Numbered from the stretch's first letter, positions 8,126 through 18,329 are shown. The stretch: 64,000 nt of DNA from Saccharopolyspora indica (GCF_027853965.1 NZ_JAQGLB010000027.1:30814-94813), one strand, 5' to 3'. The notes: generated by a model not told the origin, from the letters alone. A program made the numbers and translations.

Positions 8126-8704
8126 TCAGGCCGCAAGCAGGACTTCCGCCGTGCGACGCGCGTGCTCGACCGCGCCCGGGACGTCGGTCGACGCCACGAC
8201 CGTGGCGCCTTCGTAGAGCAGCAGGGCGCTGTCGGCGAACCGCGCCGGCTCGGCGACTCCCGCCGCTGCCGCGAGCTCTTCGAAGTAGTCCCGCATCCAC
8301 CGCTTCTGCCCGATGACCACCGACCGCCCGGGGTGGTCCGCCTCGGGCATCTCCGCCAGCGCGTTGACGAAGCCGCAGCCCCGGAAGCTCGCGCGATCCA
8401 TCCACGCGCCCAGCGCGTCGAACACCGCCAGCAGCTCCTCGCGAGGCCCGCTCGCGTGCTCCGCCACCCAGCTCCGCAGCCACTCCCGCCAGCGCTGGTC
8501 GCGCTCGACCAGGTACGCGGTGACCAGCCGGTCCTTCGACCCGAAGCAGGCGTAGAGCGTCTTCTTGGTCACCCCGGCCCCGGCCGCGATGGCCTCGACG
8601 CCGACCGCGTGGATGCCCTCGGCGTAGAACAGCTCGGCCGCGACGTCTAGCACCCGCCGCCCCGCCGGGGTCAGCTTCTCCAGCAACTCCGCCACTTCTG
8701 CCAC
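8126..8704 (-). CDS. TetR family transcriptional regulator
   Basis: 192 residues from the first GTG; a second in-frame GTG three codons later is equally placed relative to AGAGG. The N-terminal helix-turn-helix is clear (AAELFYAEGIHAVGVEAIA, then VTKKTLYACFGSKD), followed by a helical ligand domain. The gene is divergent from an MDR reductase and an alpha/beta hydrolase, and two inverted operator-like sequences fill the shared promoter. It is most likely the repressor of that pair and of itself. The effector is unknown. Confidence 0.9.
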   Translation of the reverse strand: MAEVAELLEKLTPAGRRVLDVAAELFYAEGIHAVGVEAIAAGAGVTKKTLYACFGSKDRLVTAYLVERDQRWREWLRSWVAEHASGPREELLAVFDALGAWMDRASFRGCGFVNALAEMPEADHPGRSVVIGQKRWMRDYFEELAAAAGVAEPARFADSALLLYEGATVVASTDVPGAVEHARRTAEVLLAA

Positions 8705-8711
8705 GCCTCTA

Positions 8712-8783
8712 CTATACCGACCGGTGGGTTGACAGCGGCGGCACCGATGCGCCTATCGTGGTAACCACACCGGTCGGTATACC
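8712..8783. promoter_or_regulatory. Paired TetR operators in the divergent promoter
   Basis: Two copies of a box with core TATACCGACCGGTG face each other: 8713-8726 on the plus strand and, reversed, CACCGGTCGGTATA at 8767-8780. A TTGACA -35 (8729-8734) lies directly after the first box and a TATCGT -10 (8754-8759) lies before the second, so the plus-strand promoter is bracketed by the operators. The first box is within 22 bases of the tetR start. Confidence 0.75.
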
Positions 8784-8803
8784 TCGATGGGAGAGTGCCC
8801 CAC

Positions 8804-9838
8804 ATGCGCGCAGTGCTGCTCACCGGCTTCGGCGGGCCGGAGAAGCTGGAGTACCGCGAAGACGTGCCCACCCCGCAGGCCGGGCCGGGCGAAGTCCGGA
8901 TCGGGGTCGCGGCGACGGCCATCAACAACACCGACATCTGGACCCGCGAAGGCGCCTACGGCACACCCGACGATCCGGCGAACATCGCGGGCTGGCGGCG
9001 CGAGCCGCTGGCGTTCCCGCGCATCCAGGGCGCCGACGTGGTCGGCCGCATCGACCAGGTCGGGCCGGGCGTGCCCGGCTCACGGCTCGGCGAGCGGGTG
9101 ATCGTCGACCCGATGCTCTACACCGGCGGCGAGCGCGAGCTGGTGGACACCGAGTACCTGGGCAGCGAACGCGACGGCGGGTTCGCCGAGCACACCACCG
9201 TCCCGGCCGGCAACGCCCACGCGATCGAAAGCCCGCTCAGCGACGCCGAACTGGCCACCTTCCCCACGGCCTACGCCACCGCGATGCGCATGCTCAACCG
9301 AGCGAGCGTCCGCGACGGGGAAACCGTGGTGGTCACCGGAGCCTCCGGCGGCGTCGGCTCGGCGCTGATCCAGCTCGCGACCTCGCGCGGCGCGCGGGTG
9401 ATCGCCGTGACCAGCGCCGCGAAGCGCGAGCAGGCGTTGCGGCTCGGCGCGCACGCGGCGGTCGACCGGAACTCGCCGGACCTGGTCTCCGAGACCGGCC
9501 CCGCCGACGTGGTGGCCGACGTGGTCGCCGGCCCGGCGTTCCCGCAGCTGCTGCGCGTGCTCGCCCCGCTCGGCCGCTACGTCGTCGCGGGCGGCATCGC
9601 CGGACCGCTGGTGGAGACCGACCTGCGCACCGTCTACCTGCGGCAGCTGCAGCTGATCGGCTCGTCCTTCGGCACCCACGAGGACTTCGCCCAGCTGATC
9701 GGCCACGTCGAGCGCGGCGAGCTGACCCCGCTGCTGGCGGGCACCCACCCGCTGCACCAGCTCCGCGAAGCCCAGCGCACCTTCACCGCCAAGAACTTCT
9801 TCGGCAAGCTCGTCATCACCGTGGGGGAAGCCGCGTGA
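8804..9838 (+). CDS. MDR family quinone-oxidoreductase-like dehydrogenase
   Basis: 344 residues. A GroES-like N-terminal half is followed by a Rossmann half with VVVTGASGGVGSALIQLA, the NADPH-binding motif of medium-chain dehydrogenase/reductases. The structural-zinc cysteine cluster of alcohol dehydrogenases is absent, which fits the zinc-free quinone oxidoreductase/enoyl reductase branch. The ATG at 8804 has GGGAG ten bases upstream and is preferred to a GTG at 8795. The stop overlaps the GTG of the hydrolase gene by four bases, so the two are co-translated. TetR control suggests a response to an electrophile or xenobiotic. Confidence 0.87.
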   Translation: MRAVLLTGFGGPEKLEYREDVPTPQAGPGEVRIGVAATAINNTDIWTREGAYGTPDDPANIAGWRREPLAFPRIQGADVVGRIDQVGPGVPGSRLGERVIVDPMLYTGGERELVDTEYLGSERDGGFAEHTTVPAGNAHAIESPLSDAELATFPTAYATAMRMLNRASVRDGETVVVTGASGGVGSALIQLATSRGARVIAVTSAAKREQALRLGAHAAVDRNSPDLVSETGPADVVADVVAGPAFPQLLRVLAPLGRYVVAGGIAGPLVETDLRTVYLRQLQLIGSSFGTHEDFAQLIGHVERGELTPLLAGTHPLHQLREAQRTFTAKNFFGKLVITVGEAA

Positions 9839-10677
9839 TCCTCACCGACCACATCGTCGTCGACGGCGTCCGGCTGGCCCACCGGCACACCACCGGCAGC
9901 ACCGGCGAGGCGCTGGTGTTCCTGCACGGAACGCCGTCGCACTCCCACATCTGGCGCGAGGTGGCACCGGCCTTCGAAGCCGACGGCCACGAGCTCCTGG
10001 TCTACGACCTGCTCGGCTACGGCGCCTCGGAACGCCCCGTCGACCGCGACACCTCGGTCACCGCGCAGGCAGCCCTGCTGGAGAAGCTGTTGGCACAGCT
10101 GGGAATCCGGCGCTGCACGTTGATCGCGCACGACATCGGCGGCGCGGTGGCGCAGATCTTCACCGCAGCGCACCCGGATCGCGTCGCGCGGCTGGCGCTG
10201 ATCGACTCGGTCAGCTACGACTCCTGGCCGTCGAGCACCTGGCGGGAGATCATCCGCGACCACCTCGACGACCACGCCGCGATGCCCCAGCACGACTTCG
10301 AAGCCCTGCTCACCCGCCAGCTGACGATGACGGTGGCCGACCCGTCCCGGATGACCGGCGACACCCTCGAGGCCTACTTGCGTCCACATCGGACACCGAT
10401 GGGCCGCGCATCCTTCTTCGAGCACCAGGTCCGCCACTACGACTCGACACCCACCGAGCGAGCAGCACCGCTGCTGAGAACCCTGCGCACCCCGACCCAC
10501 GTCATCTGGGGCGCCGAAGACCGCTGGCAGCCGGTTACCTACGCCCACCGCCTGACCCAGGACATCCCGACCGCAACCCTCGCCACGATCCCGAACGCGG
10601 GCCACTTCCCCATGGAGGACGCCCCGGCCCGCGTGGTCGCCGAGCTCCGCACCCTCCTCGCGCGCGAAGCGAGCTGA
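9835..10677 (+). CDS. Alpha/beta hydrolase with Asp nucleophile (haloalkane dehalogenase/epoxide hydrolase type)
   Basis: 280 residues. The oxyanion motif is HGTP (31-34). The nucleophile elbow reads AHDIGG, with Asp100 where esterases have Ser; this is the arrangement of haloalkane dehalogenases, fluoroacetate dehalogenases and epoxide hydrolases, which form an ester intermediate on Asp. Asp229 (WGAED) and His257 (AGHFP) complete the triad. A helical cap lies between residues about 128 and 205. GTG start overlaps the stop of the MDR gene (GTGA). Paired with a reductase under TetR control, a detoxification or catabolic role is plausible; substrate unknown. Confidence 0.85.
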   Translation: MILTDHIVVDGVRLAHRHTTGSTGEALVFLHGTPSHSHIWREVAPAFEADGHELLVYDLLGYGASERPVDRDTSVTAQAALLEKLLAQLGIRRCTLIAHDIGGAVAQIFTAAHPDRVARLALIDSVSYDSWPSSTWREIIRDHLDDHAAMPQHDFEALLTRQLTMTVADPSRMTGDTLEAYLRPHRTPMGRASFFEHQVRHYDSTPTERAAPLLRTLRTPTHVIWGAEDRWQPVTYAHRLTQDIPTATLATIPNAGHFPMEDAPARVVAELRTLLAREAS

Positions 10678-10727
10678 GGTGAAGGGCACCTCTTAGCAAG
10701 TAACTTGCTAAAAGGTGCCCTTCACCT
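10677..10727. repeat. Family D hairpin, copy D1 (terminator-like)
   Basis: A 51-bp inverted repeat starts on the last base of the hydrolase stop codon. The arms AGGTGAAGGGCACC and GGTGCCCTTCACCT enclose a second inverted repeat, TAGCAAGT/ACTTGCTA. It is the first of two such elements before the convergent fadB2-like gene. Confidence 0.8.
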
Positions 10728-10771
10728 ACCCCGATCGAGCTCGCCGGGTCGCGCTCACTCGGACGAGGTGG

Positions 10772-10820
10772 GGTGAAGGGCACCTTTCGCCAAGTTAGTT
10801 GGTGAAGGGTGCCCTTCACC
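10772..10820. repeat. Family D hairpin, copy D2 (terminator-like)
   Basis: The arms GGTGAAGGGCACC and GGTGCCCTTCACC are identical to D1, while the inner part differs (CCAA...TTGG). It sits 16 bases past the stop of the minus-strand 3-hydroxybutyryl-CoA dehydrogenase gene, so each convergent gene has its own copy. Confidence 0.8.
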
Positions 10821-10836
10821 TCTCACCCGCGCGGGG

Positions 10837-11700
10837 TCAGCTGTAGTCGTAGAAGCCCTTGCCGGACTTCTTGCCCTTCAGGCCCGCTTCGACCATGCGG
10901 CGCAGCAGCGGCGGGGCGATGAAGTTCGGGTCGCCGTACTCCTCGTGCATCGAGTCCGCGATCGCCTTGAGGGTGTCCAGGCCCACCAGGTCGGACAGGC
11001 GCAGCGGGCCCATCGGGTGGGCGCAGCCCAGCACCATGCCCTTGTCCACGTCCTCGGCGCTGGCGAAACCGCCCTCGACCATCCGGATCGCCGACAGCAG
11101 GTAGGGCACCAGCAGCGCGTTGACGACGAACCCGGAGCGGTCCTTGGCCCGGATGGTCTCCTTGCCCAGCTGCTCGGTGGCGAACGCCGCGGCCCGCTCG
11201 ACGGTCTCCTCCGAGGTCAGCAGCGACGGCACCAGCTCGACGAGCTTGAGCACCGGGACCGGGTTGAAGAAGTGCACGCCGAGCACCTGCTGCGGGCGCT
11301 TGGTGGCGCTGGCCAGCTTGGCGATCGGGATGGACGAGGTGTTCGACGCCAGGATCGCGTCCGGATCGGACACCACCTTGTCCAGCTCGGCGAACAGCTT
11401 GGTCTTGAGCTCCTCGTCCTCGGCGATGGCCTCGATGACCATGTTGCGGTCGTCGAGGTCGGCCAGCGTCGTGGTGAAGTGCAGGCGGGCCTGCGCGGCG
11501 TCGCGCTCGGCCTCGGTCAGCTTGCCCTTCTGCACCGCGTGGTTCAGCGACTTCCACAGCCTGGTGCGGCCGGCGCGAGCGGCTTCGTCGCTGACCTCGC
11601 AGACGATCACGTCCAGACCGGCCCGGGCACCGACCTCCGCGATGCCACCGCCCATCTGCCCGCCGCCGATGACTCCCAGTCGCTCGATCTTCGTCACCAC
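10837..11700 (-). CDS. fadB2: 3-hydroxybutyryl-CoA dehydrogenase
   Basis: 287 residues, the normal length of a stand-alone 3-hydroxyacyl-CoA dehydrogenase. An NAD loop GGGQMGGGIAE begins near residue 12. SNTSS and the catalytic His in VHFFNP follow, and the C-terminal domain ends GKKSGKGFYDY. It interconverts 3-hydroxybutyryl-CoA and acetoacetyl-CoA. Two adjacent GTG codons could start; AAGGA lies about eight bases before them. Upstream is a TTACCG-type palindrome like those before the fadA-fadB operon at 47371, suggesting a shared fatty-acid regulator. Confidence 0.9.
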   Translation of the reverse strand: MVTKIERLGVIGGGQMGGGIAEVGARAGLDVIVCEVSDEAARAGRTRLWKSLNHAVQKGKLTEAERDAAQARLHFTTTLADLDDRNMVIEAIAEDEELKTKLFAELDKVVSDPDAILASNTSSIPIAKLASATKRPQQVLGVHFFNPVPVLKLVELVPSLLTSEETVERAAAFATEQLGKETIRAKDRSGFVVNALLVPYLLSAIRMVEGGFASAEDVDKGMVLGCAHPMGPLRLSDLVGLDTLKAIADSMHEEYGDPNFIAPPLLRRMVEAGLKGKKSGKGFYDYS

Positions 11701-11761
11701 ACGATCCTTCCCGCTTCCGGCTGCGCTGCCCTACGTCGGGCGATCATGCCAGCTACGGCGG

Positions 11762-11775
11762 TTACCGACCGGTAA
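11762..11775. promoter_or_regulatory. TTACCG-type operator upstream of fadB2-like gene
   Basis: TTACCGACCGGTAA has perfect 6-bp arms and lies 62 bases before the GTG start. Very similar boxes precede the fadA-fadB operon (47271-47289, 47302-47318) and resemble the TetR boxes at 8712-8783. It is probably a TetR-family operator of a beta-oxidation regulon. Confidence 0.6.
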
Positions 11776-11980
11776 ACAGTGCGCTAGACCACGCCGATCG
11801 AGCGATGGAGCGATGGAGAGGTGGTCGGCGCGGAGCCGGCCCTGACCCCCAAGGCTGCTCCGGCTCCGCGCGGTCGAACCCCCCGATCCGACCCTGACCC
11901 CCGAAACGTCTTCAGATTACCGCACCGTCCGTGCATGAATGCATGCGCTCCGAACATCAGTCGAGCGTGCGCAGCACGAA

Positions 11981-12009
11981 CGCCCCGCGCCGGAGTCCGG
12001 CACGGGGCG
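11981..12009 (-). terminator. Hairpin after the ricin-type lectin gene
   Basis: CGCCCCGCGCCGG and CCGGCACGGGGCG form a 13-bp stem with one mismatch and a 3-base loop, 19 bases past the stop codon on the minus strand. There is no T-run, as is common in actinobacteria. Confidence 0.65.
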
Positions 12010-12027
12010 CTGCGACGTCGCGGCCGG

Positions 12028-12558
12028 TCAGGCCGGCGGGAAGTTCCACTGCTGGGTCAGCGCTCCGGACTCCTGGTCCAGCACCGCCCAGAAGTTGCCG
12101 CCCGTGTTGAACGGGGTCACGACGCGACCGTCCGACCGCGCAACGATCAGGTGCCCGTTGCCCGCCGGCGGCAGGCCCCACTGCTGGTTGAACGCCTGGC
12201 CGCACTCCCGCTGCACCACCGCGGTCCGCCCGTCGGGCGCGGTGTAGTCGCCGACCGTGAGGCACTTGTTCGTGTCGACGTTGCGGATCTGGTAGTAGCC
12301 GTCGCCGAGGAACTGCAGCCGCCACAGCTTCCCGCCGGGAGCTTCCTCGACGGCGATCGCCCAGACGACGATGTTGTCCGCCTTGTTCGCGCCGTACCCG
12401 GTAGGGATCAGCTTCTGGCCCGAGCTCACGTTGACGATGCGAACAGCGGTCTGCCGGGGCCCGGCGGCCTCCTGATCGGCTTGCGCGGAGAACGCCGCAC
12501 CCGCCGGGAGCAGCAGGAGCGCGGCCAGCGACGCCACCGCGGAGAATCGGAAGCGCAT
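12028..12558 (-). CDS. Secreted ricin-type beta-trefoil lectin-like protein
   Basis: 176 residues from the ATG at 12558; an ATG two codons upstream is possible, but only the second has a proper distance (eight bases) to GAGG. A short basic stretch, hydrophobic core and AFSAQA form a Sec signal peptide ending near residue 28. The rest is one beta-trefoil with QxW marks (NQQWGL, TQQWNF) and repeated Tyr/Asn-rich strands (YYQIRNVDTNKCLTV). Such modules bind sugars outside the cell. No catalytic domain is attached, so it may be a free lectin or a cell-surface carbohydrate binder. Confidence 0.82.
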   Translation of the reverse strand: MRFRFSAVASLAALLLLPAGAAFSAQADQEAAGPRQTAVRIVNVSSGQKLIPTGYGANKADNIVVWAIAVEEAPGGKLWRLQFLGDGYYQIRNVDTNKCLTVGDYTAPDGRTAVVQRECGQAFNQQWGLPPAGNGHLIVARSDGRVVTPFNTGGNFWAVLDQESGALTQQWNFPPA

Positions 12559-12734
12559 CGACATTTCCTCTCTGGGATCGTTGGAACGACGGACGCGACC
12601 TCCCGTCGTCGTCCAGCGCCAACGATCGCCCCGTCCCCCACCACCCGCCGGACGAGCACGGCCAACGGGTGTCCCCCACCTGCAGCGCTACCCCTGCCCG
12701 GGCGAGAACCCACTGCTCCCAGCACGAATCGGCG

Positions 12735-13472
12735 TCACCCGGTGATGTGGCGCAGGTAGAGGCCGGGATCGGTGAGGTAGCGGCGCCAGTGGTCGACGAG
12801 GTCGAGGTCTTCCCACTTCACCCGGCGGATGCCGTGCTCGCCCACTTCGACGATGTCGGCTCCCGGTGTCGCGGCCAGGACCGGCGAGTGCGTCGCGCAC
12901 ACCACCTGCGCTCCGGTCCGGGCCAGCTCGTGCATCAGGCCGACCAGCTTGAGGCAGGACTCGAAGGACAGCGCGGCCTCCGGCTCGTCCATCACGTAGA
13001 AACCGCGCTCCCGGAACATCGCCTCGAACACGGCCAGGAACCCCTCGCCGTGCGACATCGCCGAGGTGTCGTCCTCCCAGTAGCCGTAACGGCCGTTGAC
13101 CGCGTTCATCAGCCCGAACGCGGTCTCCGCGCGCAGGAAGAACCCCTTGCGGCGGGACCGCGGCCCGGTGATCATCCGGCTCCCGGCCGGGGTGGTCTCC
13201 AACGCCAGGACGTCGCCGAGCGGAGTCCTGGGCCGGTCGTTGACGTACTTGCGCCCCGCCCGGCCGCCGTGCGAGTCGAGCTTGAAGCCCTCCGCGATCG
13301 CCTCGACCAACGTCGACTTCCCGGAGCCGTTCTCACCGACCAGCATGGTCACCGGTGCGGTGAACGCCAGCCCGCGCTCGGCGAGCTCGGCGACGCACGG
13401 CACGGTGTAGGGCCACCTGTCGAACGACTCAGGACGCTTGCTGTCGGGGATGTAGGCGCGACGGACGAGCAT
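12735..13472 (-). CDS. AAA/ABC-type ATPase, SMC-like family of unknown role
   Basis: 245 residues. Walker A is GENGSGKST and Walker B is FYVMDEPEAALS, followed by the switch His in CATHSPVLAA. The signature region AMSHGEGF stands in for the ABC LSGGQ. This is the compact single-domain RecF/SMC-like ATPase family found widely in actinobacteria beside unrelated genes. No membrane partner or nuclease is adjacent, so a transporter role is unlikely. The ATG follows GGGAAGG by five bases; an ATG 18 codons upstream lacks a site. Confidence 0.82.
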   Translation of the reverse strand: MLVRRAYIPDSKRPESFDRWPYTVPCVAELAERGLAFTAPVTMLVGENGSGKSTLVEAIAEGFKLDSHGGRAGRKYVNDRPRTPLGDVLALETTPAGSRMITGPRSRRKGFFLRAETAFGLMNAVNGRYGYWEDDTSAMSHGEGFLAVFEAMFRERGFYVMDEPEAALSFESCLKLVGLMHELARTGAQVVCATHSPVLAATPGADIVEVGEHGIRRVKWEDLDLVDHWRRYLTDPGLYLRHITG

Positions 13473-13605
13473 GAACCTTCCCGGTCGGTAGCAGTGGGGA
13501 ACACGGCCGCCCCGAGCCTCGCACACACCCGCGACGCCGGAGGACGACGACCGCGCGGGAGGTCATACCCTGGGGCGCTCGGGTTCGGTCGTGGGAGGAG
13601 CGGGG

Positions 13606-14058
13606 ATGCGGGAAGGCGAAGTGGTGGGCGATTTCGCGCTGCCGGATCAGGACGGGGCGGAGCGGAAGCTGTCCGAGCTGGTCTCCGGTGGGCCGGTCGT
13701 GCTGTTCTTCTACCCGGCGGCGATGACCACCGGGTGCACCGCGGAGGCATGCCACTTCCGGGATCTGGCCGCCGAGTTCGGCGAGATCGGCGCGCAGCCG
13801 GTGGGGATCAGCGCCGACCAGGTCGGCAAGCAGCAGCAGTTCGCGCAGGCGCACGGCTTCGGGTTCCCGCTGCTGTCCGATGTCGACGGTGCGGTCGCGC
13901 GGCAGTTCGGCGTCAAGCGCCGGTTCGGGCCGATCCCGGTCAAGCGGCACACCTTCGTCATCGACGAGCAGCGCCGGGTGCTGGCGGTGATCCGCAGCGA
14001 GTTCCGCATGGGACTGCACGCCGACAAGGCGCTCGAAGTCCTCGAGCAGCGCTCATAG
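13606..14058 (+). CDS. bcp: Thioredoxin-dependent peroxiredoxin, Bcp/PrxQ type
   Basis: 150 residues of the AhpC/TSA fold. The peroxidatic Cys44 lies in PAAMTTGCT and a second Cys49 five residues later gives the C-x4-C arrangement of atypical 2-Cys Bcp enzymes, which reduce hydroperoxides using thioredoxin. The ATG has GGGAGG seven bases upstream; a GTG at 13591 would place the binding site inside the gene. The last six bases overlap the convergent TRIC-like gene. Confidence 0.92.
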   Translation: MREGEVVGDFALPDQDGAERKLSELVSGGPVVLFFYPAAMTTGCTAEACHFRDLAAEFGEIGAQPVGISADQVGKQQQFAQAHGFGFPLLSDVDGAVARQFGVKRRFGPIPVKRHTFVIDEQRRVLAVIRSEFRMGLHADKALEVLEQRS

Positions 14059-14697
14059 CGCCGCTCCACCGCGGGCCAGCGGCGCGCGCCAGCCGAAGCG
14101 CAGCGCGAGCAGCCGCACCACGATCGCCAGCAGCGCCGCGAAGGCGCTGGTGATCGGCGTCAGCGCCCCGGTGACCGCCAGCAGGGCGACCAGACCGCTG
14201 CCCAGCAGCGCGGGCACCGCGTAGATCTCGCTCTCCGGGTGCAGCAGCGCCGGGACGTCCCCGGCCAGCACGTCGCGGATGGCGCCGCCACCGATCGCGG
14301 TCGCGGCGCCCAGCGCGATCGCGGCCAGCGGGTGCATGCCGAAGTTCAGCGCCTTGATGCTGCCCGCCACGCAGAACACGCCCAGCCCGATCGCGTCGAA
14401 GAACAGCACGAACCGGCGGATCCGGGCCAGCCGGGGATGCCAGAAGTACACCACCGCCGAGGCGATCAGCGGCGTGGTGAAGTAGGCGATGTCGGTGAAG
14501 GCCACCGGCGGCACCGCGCCGATCACCAGGTCCCGGAACACCCCGCCGCCCAGCGCGGTCACCTCGGCCAGCACCACGATGCCGACGACGTCGAAGCGCT
14601 TGCGCACGGCGAGCAGCGCGCCGGAGAGCGCGAACGCGAAGATCCCGATCAGGTCCAGGACTTCCTGCACCAGCGGGTTGAGGATCGCGGTGACCAC
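14053..14697 (-). CDS. TRIC/UPF0126 family membrane channel protein
   Basis: 214 residues with about seven transmembrane helices. The two internal halves each carry the family mark GGGxxRD (GGGVFRD and GGGAIRD). Prokaryotic members (YicG type) form trimeric monovalent-cation channels in the cytoplasmic membrane. The GTG start lies 13 bases after GGGGAGG, longer than usual; a GTG nine codons inside is an alternative. It lies 63 bases after the sugar-binding protein gene on the same strand, perhaps at the end of that transcript, without a functional link. Confidence 0.85.
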   Translation of the reverse strand: MVTAILNPLVQEVLDLIGIFAFALSGALLAVRKRFDVVGIVVLAEVTALGGGVFRDLVIGAVPPVAFTDIAYFTTPLIASAVVYFWHPRLARIRRFVLFFDAIGLGVFCVAGSIKALNFGMHPLAAIALGAATAIGGGAIRDVLAGDVPALLHPESEIYAVPALLGSGLVALLAVTGALTPITSAFAALLAIVVRLLALRFGWRAPLARGGAAL

Positions 14698-14760
14698 CGG
14701 ATGGTTCTACCTCCCCGGCCCCGCCGGTGCACCCGCGCCCCGGGCTCAGCACCTTCCGGC

Positions 14761-15765
14761 TCAGGCGGGCGGGTTGTCGCAGGAGGGGTTGAGGAGGTTC
14801 TGGACCTCCGGGCTGTCCACGTTGTCCTTGGTGATCAGGGTCGAGCCGGTGTCGGTGTCCGGCGCCGGGTTCGGCTCGCCGCGGATCTCGGCCACCGCCG
14901 CGTTCACCGCGGCGTAGCCCATCTTGAACGGGTTCTGCGCGATCAGGCCGGTGATCACGCCGTCGCGCAGGGCCTGGATCTCGCCCTCCGAGGTGTCCCA
15001 GCCGATGATCTTGACCTGGCCCACCTTGCCCGCCTGCCGGACCGCTTCGGCCGCGCCGAGCACGCTCGGCTCGTTGGCCGCGTAGATGCCGTTGAGGTCC
15101 GGGTTCGCGGTCAGGATGTCCTGGGTGACCTGCAGCGCCCGGTTGAAGTCGCTCTCGCTGGACTGCTGGGCGACCAGCTGCAGTCCCGGGTGCTTGGCCA
15201 TGCCCCGCTTGAAGCCCTCGCCGCGCGTCTCGTTGGTGCTGGTGCCCGCCTGGAACTCGATGAACGCCACCTTGCCGCGCCCGCCGAGCTGCTCGGCCAG
15301 CACGTCGGTGGCCTGCTCGGCGGCGGCCACGTTGTTGGTGGCGTACACCGGGACGTCGGGCGGCTGCGGCGAGGTCCCGGAGTCCATGTTGACCACCGTG
15401 GTGCCCTGGCCCTGCGCGGACTTGGTGACGTCGGCCAGCGCCTTGGCGTCCGTCGCGGCGTAGACCAGGCCCTTGACGTCGCCCTGCGCCAGCAGGCTCT
15501 GCAGCAGGCTCTGCTGGCCGCTGACGTCGCTCTCCGCGTGCACGCCGTCCCAGTGCACCGTGACGTCCGGCTGCTTGCCGCCCGCGCACTCCGCGCCGAC
15601 CCGCACGTTCTCCCAGAAGTCGAAGCCGATCGCCTTCGGCACCACCGCGATCTTGATCGGCCCGCCCTGCTCGCCTCCGCCGCCGGTCTGCTCGCGCACC
15701 CCGACGCTGCAGCCCGCCGCCACCACCGAGACCAGCACGCACGCCGCGGTCAGAACCTTCTTCAT
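14761..15765 (-). CDS. Sugar ABC transporter substrate-binding lipoprotein
   Basis: 334 residues. The N-terminus is a lipoprotein signal with lipobox VAAGC. The body is a type I periplasmic-binding fold of the ribose/autoinducer-2 group (IGFDFWENVRVGAECAG; NMDSG; IIGWDTSEG). The protein captures a pentose, polyol or similar sugar outside the membrane and passes it to the permease encoded just upstream. ATG with AAGGGAG upstream. It is the third gene of the ATPase-permease-binding protein operon read right to left. Confidence 0.9.
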   Translation of the reverse strand: MKKVLTAACVLVSVVAAGCSVGVREQTGGGGEQGGPIKIAVVPKAIGFDFWENVRVGAECAGGKQPDVTVHWDGVHAESDVSGQQSLLQSLLAQGDVKGLVYAATDAKALADVTKSAQGQGTTVVNMDSGTSPQPPDVPVYATNNVAAAEQATDVLAEQLGGRGKVAFIEFQAGTSTNETRGEGFKRGMAKHPGLQLVAQQSSESDFNRALQVTQDILTANPDLNGIYAANEPSVLGAAEAVRQAGKVGQVKIIGWDTSEGEIQALRDGVITGLIAQNPFKMGYAAVNAAVAEIRGEPNPAPDTDTGSTLITKDNVDSPEVQNLLNPSCDNPPA

Positions 15766-15802
15766 CCCCGAGCTCCCTTGCTCATCACCGGACTCCTGCC
15801 GC

Positions 15803-16805
15803 TCACGCGGTGTCGCCGCCGAGCTTGCGCCGCTGGTAGCGGTCCCACCAGACCGCCAGCCAGATGATCACGCCGATCAGCACGTTCTGGTAGAAGGTGC
15901 CGATGTTGAGCTGGACCGCGCCGTTGCGGATGACCGCGACGAGGAAGGCGCCGATCAGCGAACCCAGCACGGTGCCGCGGCCGCCGAACAGGCTGGCGCC
16001 GCCGATGACGACGGCGGCGATCACGTCCAGCTCCAGGCCTTCGCCGAAGTTCGGCTGGCCGGAGTTGATCCGCGAGGCGGCGATCATGCCACCGAGCCCG
16101 GCCAGCGCGCCGGAGAGCACGTAGACCAGCGTCGTGTAGCGCTTCACCGGCACGCCCGACAACCGCGCGGCCTCCATGTTCGAGCCCATCACGTAGGCGT
16201 AGCGGCCCAGCCTGGTCCGGGTCAGCACCAGGTGCCCGAGCACCGCGACCACCGCGATCAGCACCACCGGGATCGGGATGGCGTTGATGACGCCCTGGCC
16301 GAGCAGCCGGAACGACTCCGGTGCGCCGAACACCGCGACCGCGCCGGTGGCGATCAGCACCAGCCCGCGGCCGACGCTGAGCATGCCCAGCGTCGCGATG
16401 AACGGCGGCAGCCCCACCACCGACACCAGCAGCCCGTTCACCAGCCCGGCCACCGCGCCGACGGCGATGCCGCCGAGGATGCCGATCAGCGGGTTGAACC
16501 CGTGCTCGGCCATCAGCAGCACGCCGATCACGCCGGAGAGCGCGGCCACCGAGCCCACCGACAGGTCGATGCCGCCGGTGATGATCACCAGCGTCACGCC
16601 GACCGCCATCACCGCGTTCACCGAGGTCTGCGAGCCCAGGTTGAACAGGTTGTCGGCGGTGAGGAACGACGGTGCGATGACCGACAGCACCACGAACACG
16701 ACGATCAGCGCGCCCGCCGCCGCGACCTGCGAGACCGCACCGGACATGCGGTCGCCCAGCGCACCCAGCAACCCGCGGTCCGATGTGGACGGTTCGGTGG
16801 CCGGA

Positions 16806-16813
<8 letters not shown>
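15803..16813 (-). CDS. Sugar ABC transporter permease, RbsC family
   Basis: 336 residues, eight to ten membrane helices, with the RbsC-family segments GGIDLSVGSVAALSG and GGASLFGGRGTVLGSL. It forms the homodimeric membrane channel of a ribose-type importer. The ATG overlaps the stop of the ATPase gene by eight bases (ATGGCTGA), indicating translational coupling; longer in-frame starts would lie inside the ATPase coding region. Confidence 0.92.

Positions 16814-18329
<1,516 letters not shown>

Larger units (their letters stand above)
11701..12027. other. Intergenic region upstream of fadB2-like gene
   Basis: This 327-base gap holds a TTACCG-AC-CGGTAA palindrome (11762-11775) and a terminator-like hairpin at its right end (11981-12009). 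Bases 11780-11970 hold nothing convincing: the possible small reading frames lack ribosome binding sites. Confidence 0.6.

Noticed and set aside
12735..13472. Anti-phage defence ATPase
   Set aside because: The ATPase stands alone without nuclease, reverse transcriptase or other defence partners, so a defence system cannot be supported.
13481..13490. CCGGTCGGTA upstream of the ATPase gene as another TetR box
   Set aside because: Only one arm resembles the TACCG boxes and the site overlaps the ribosome binding region; chance is likely at this GC content.
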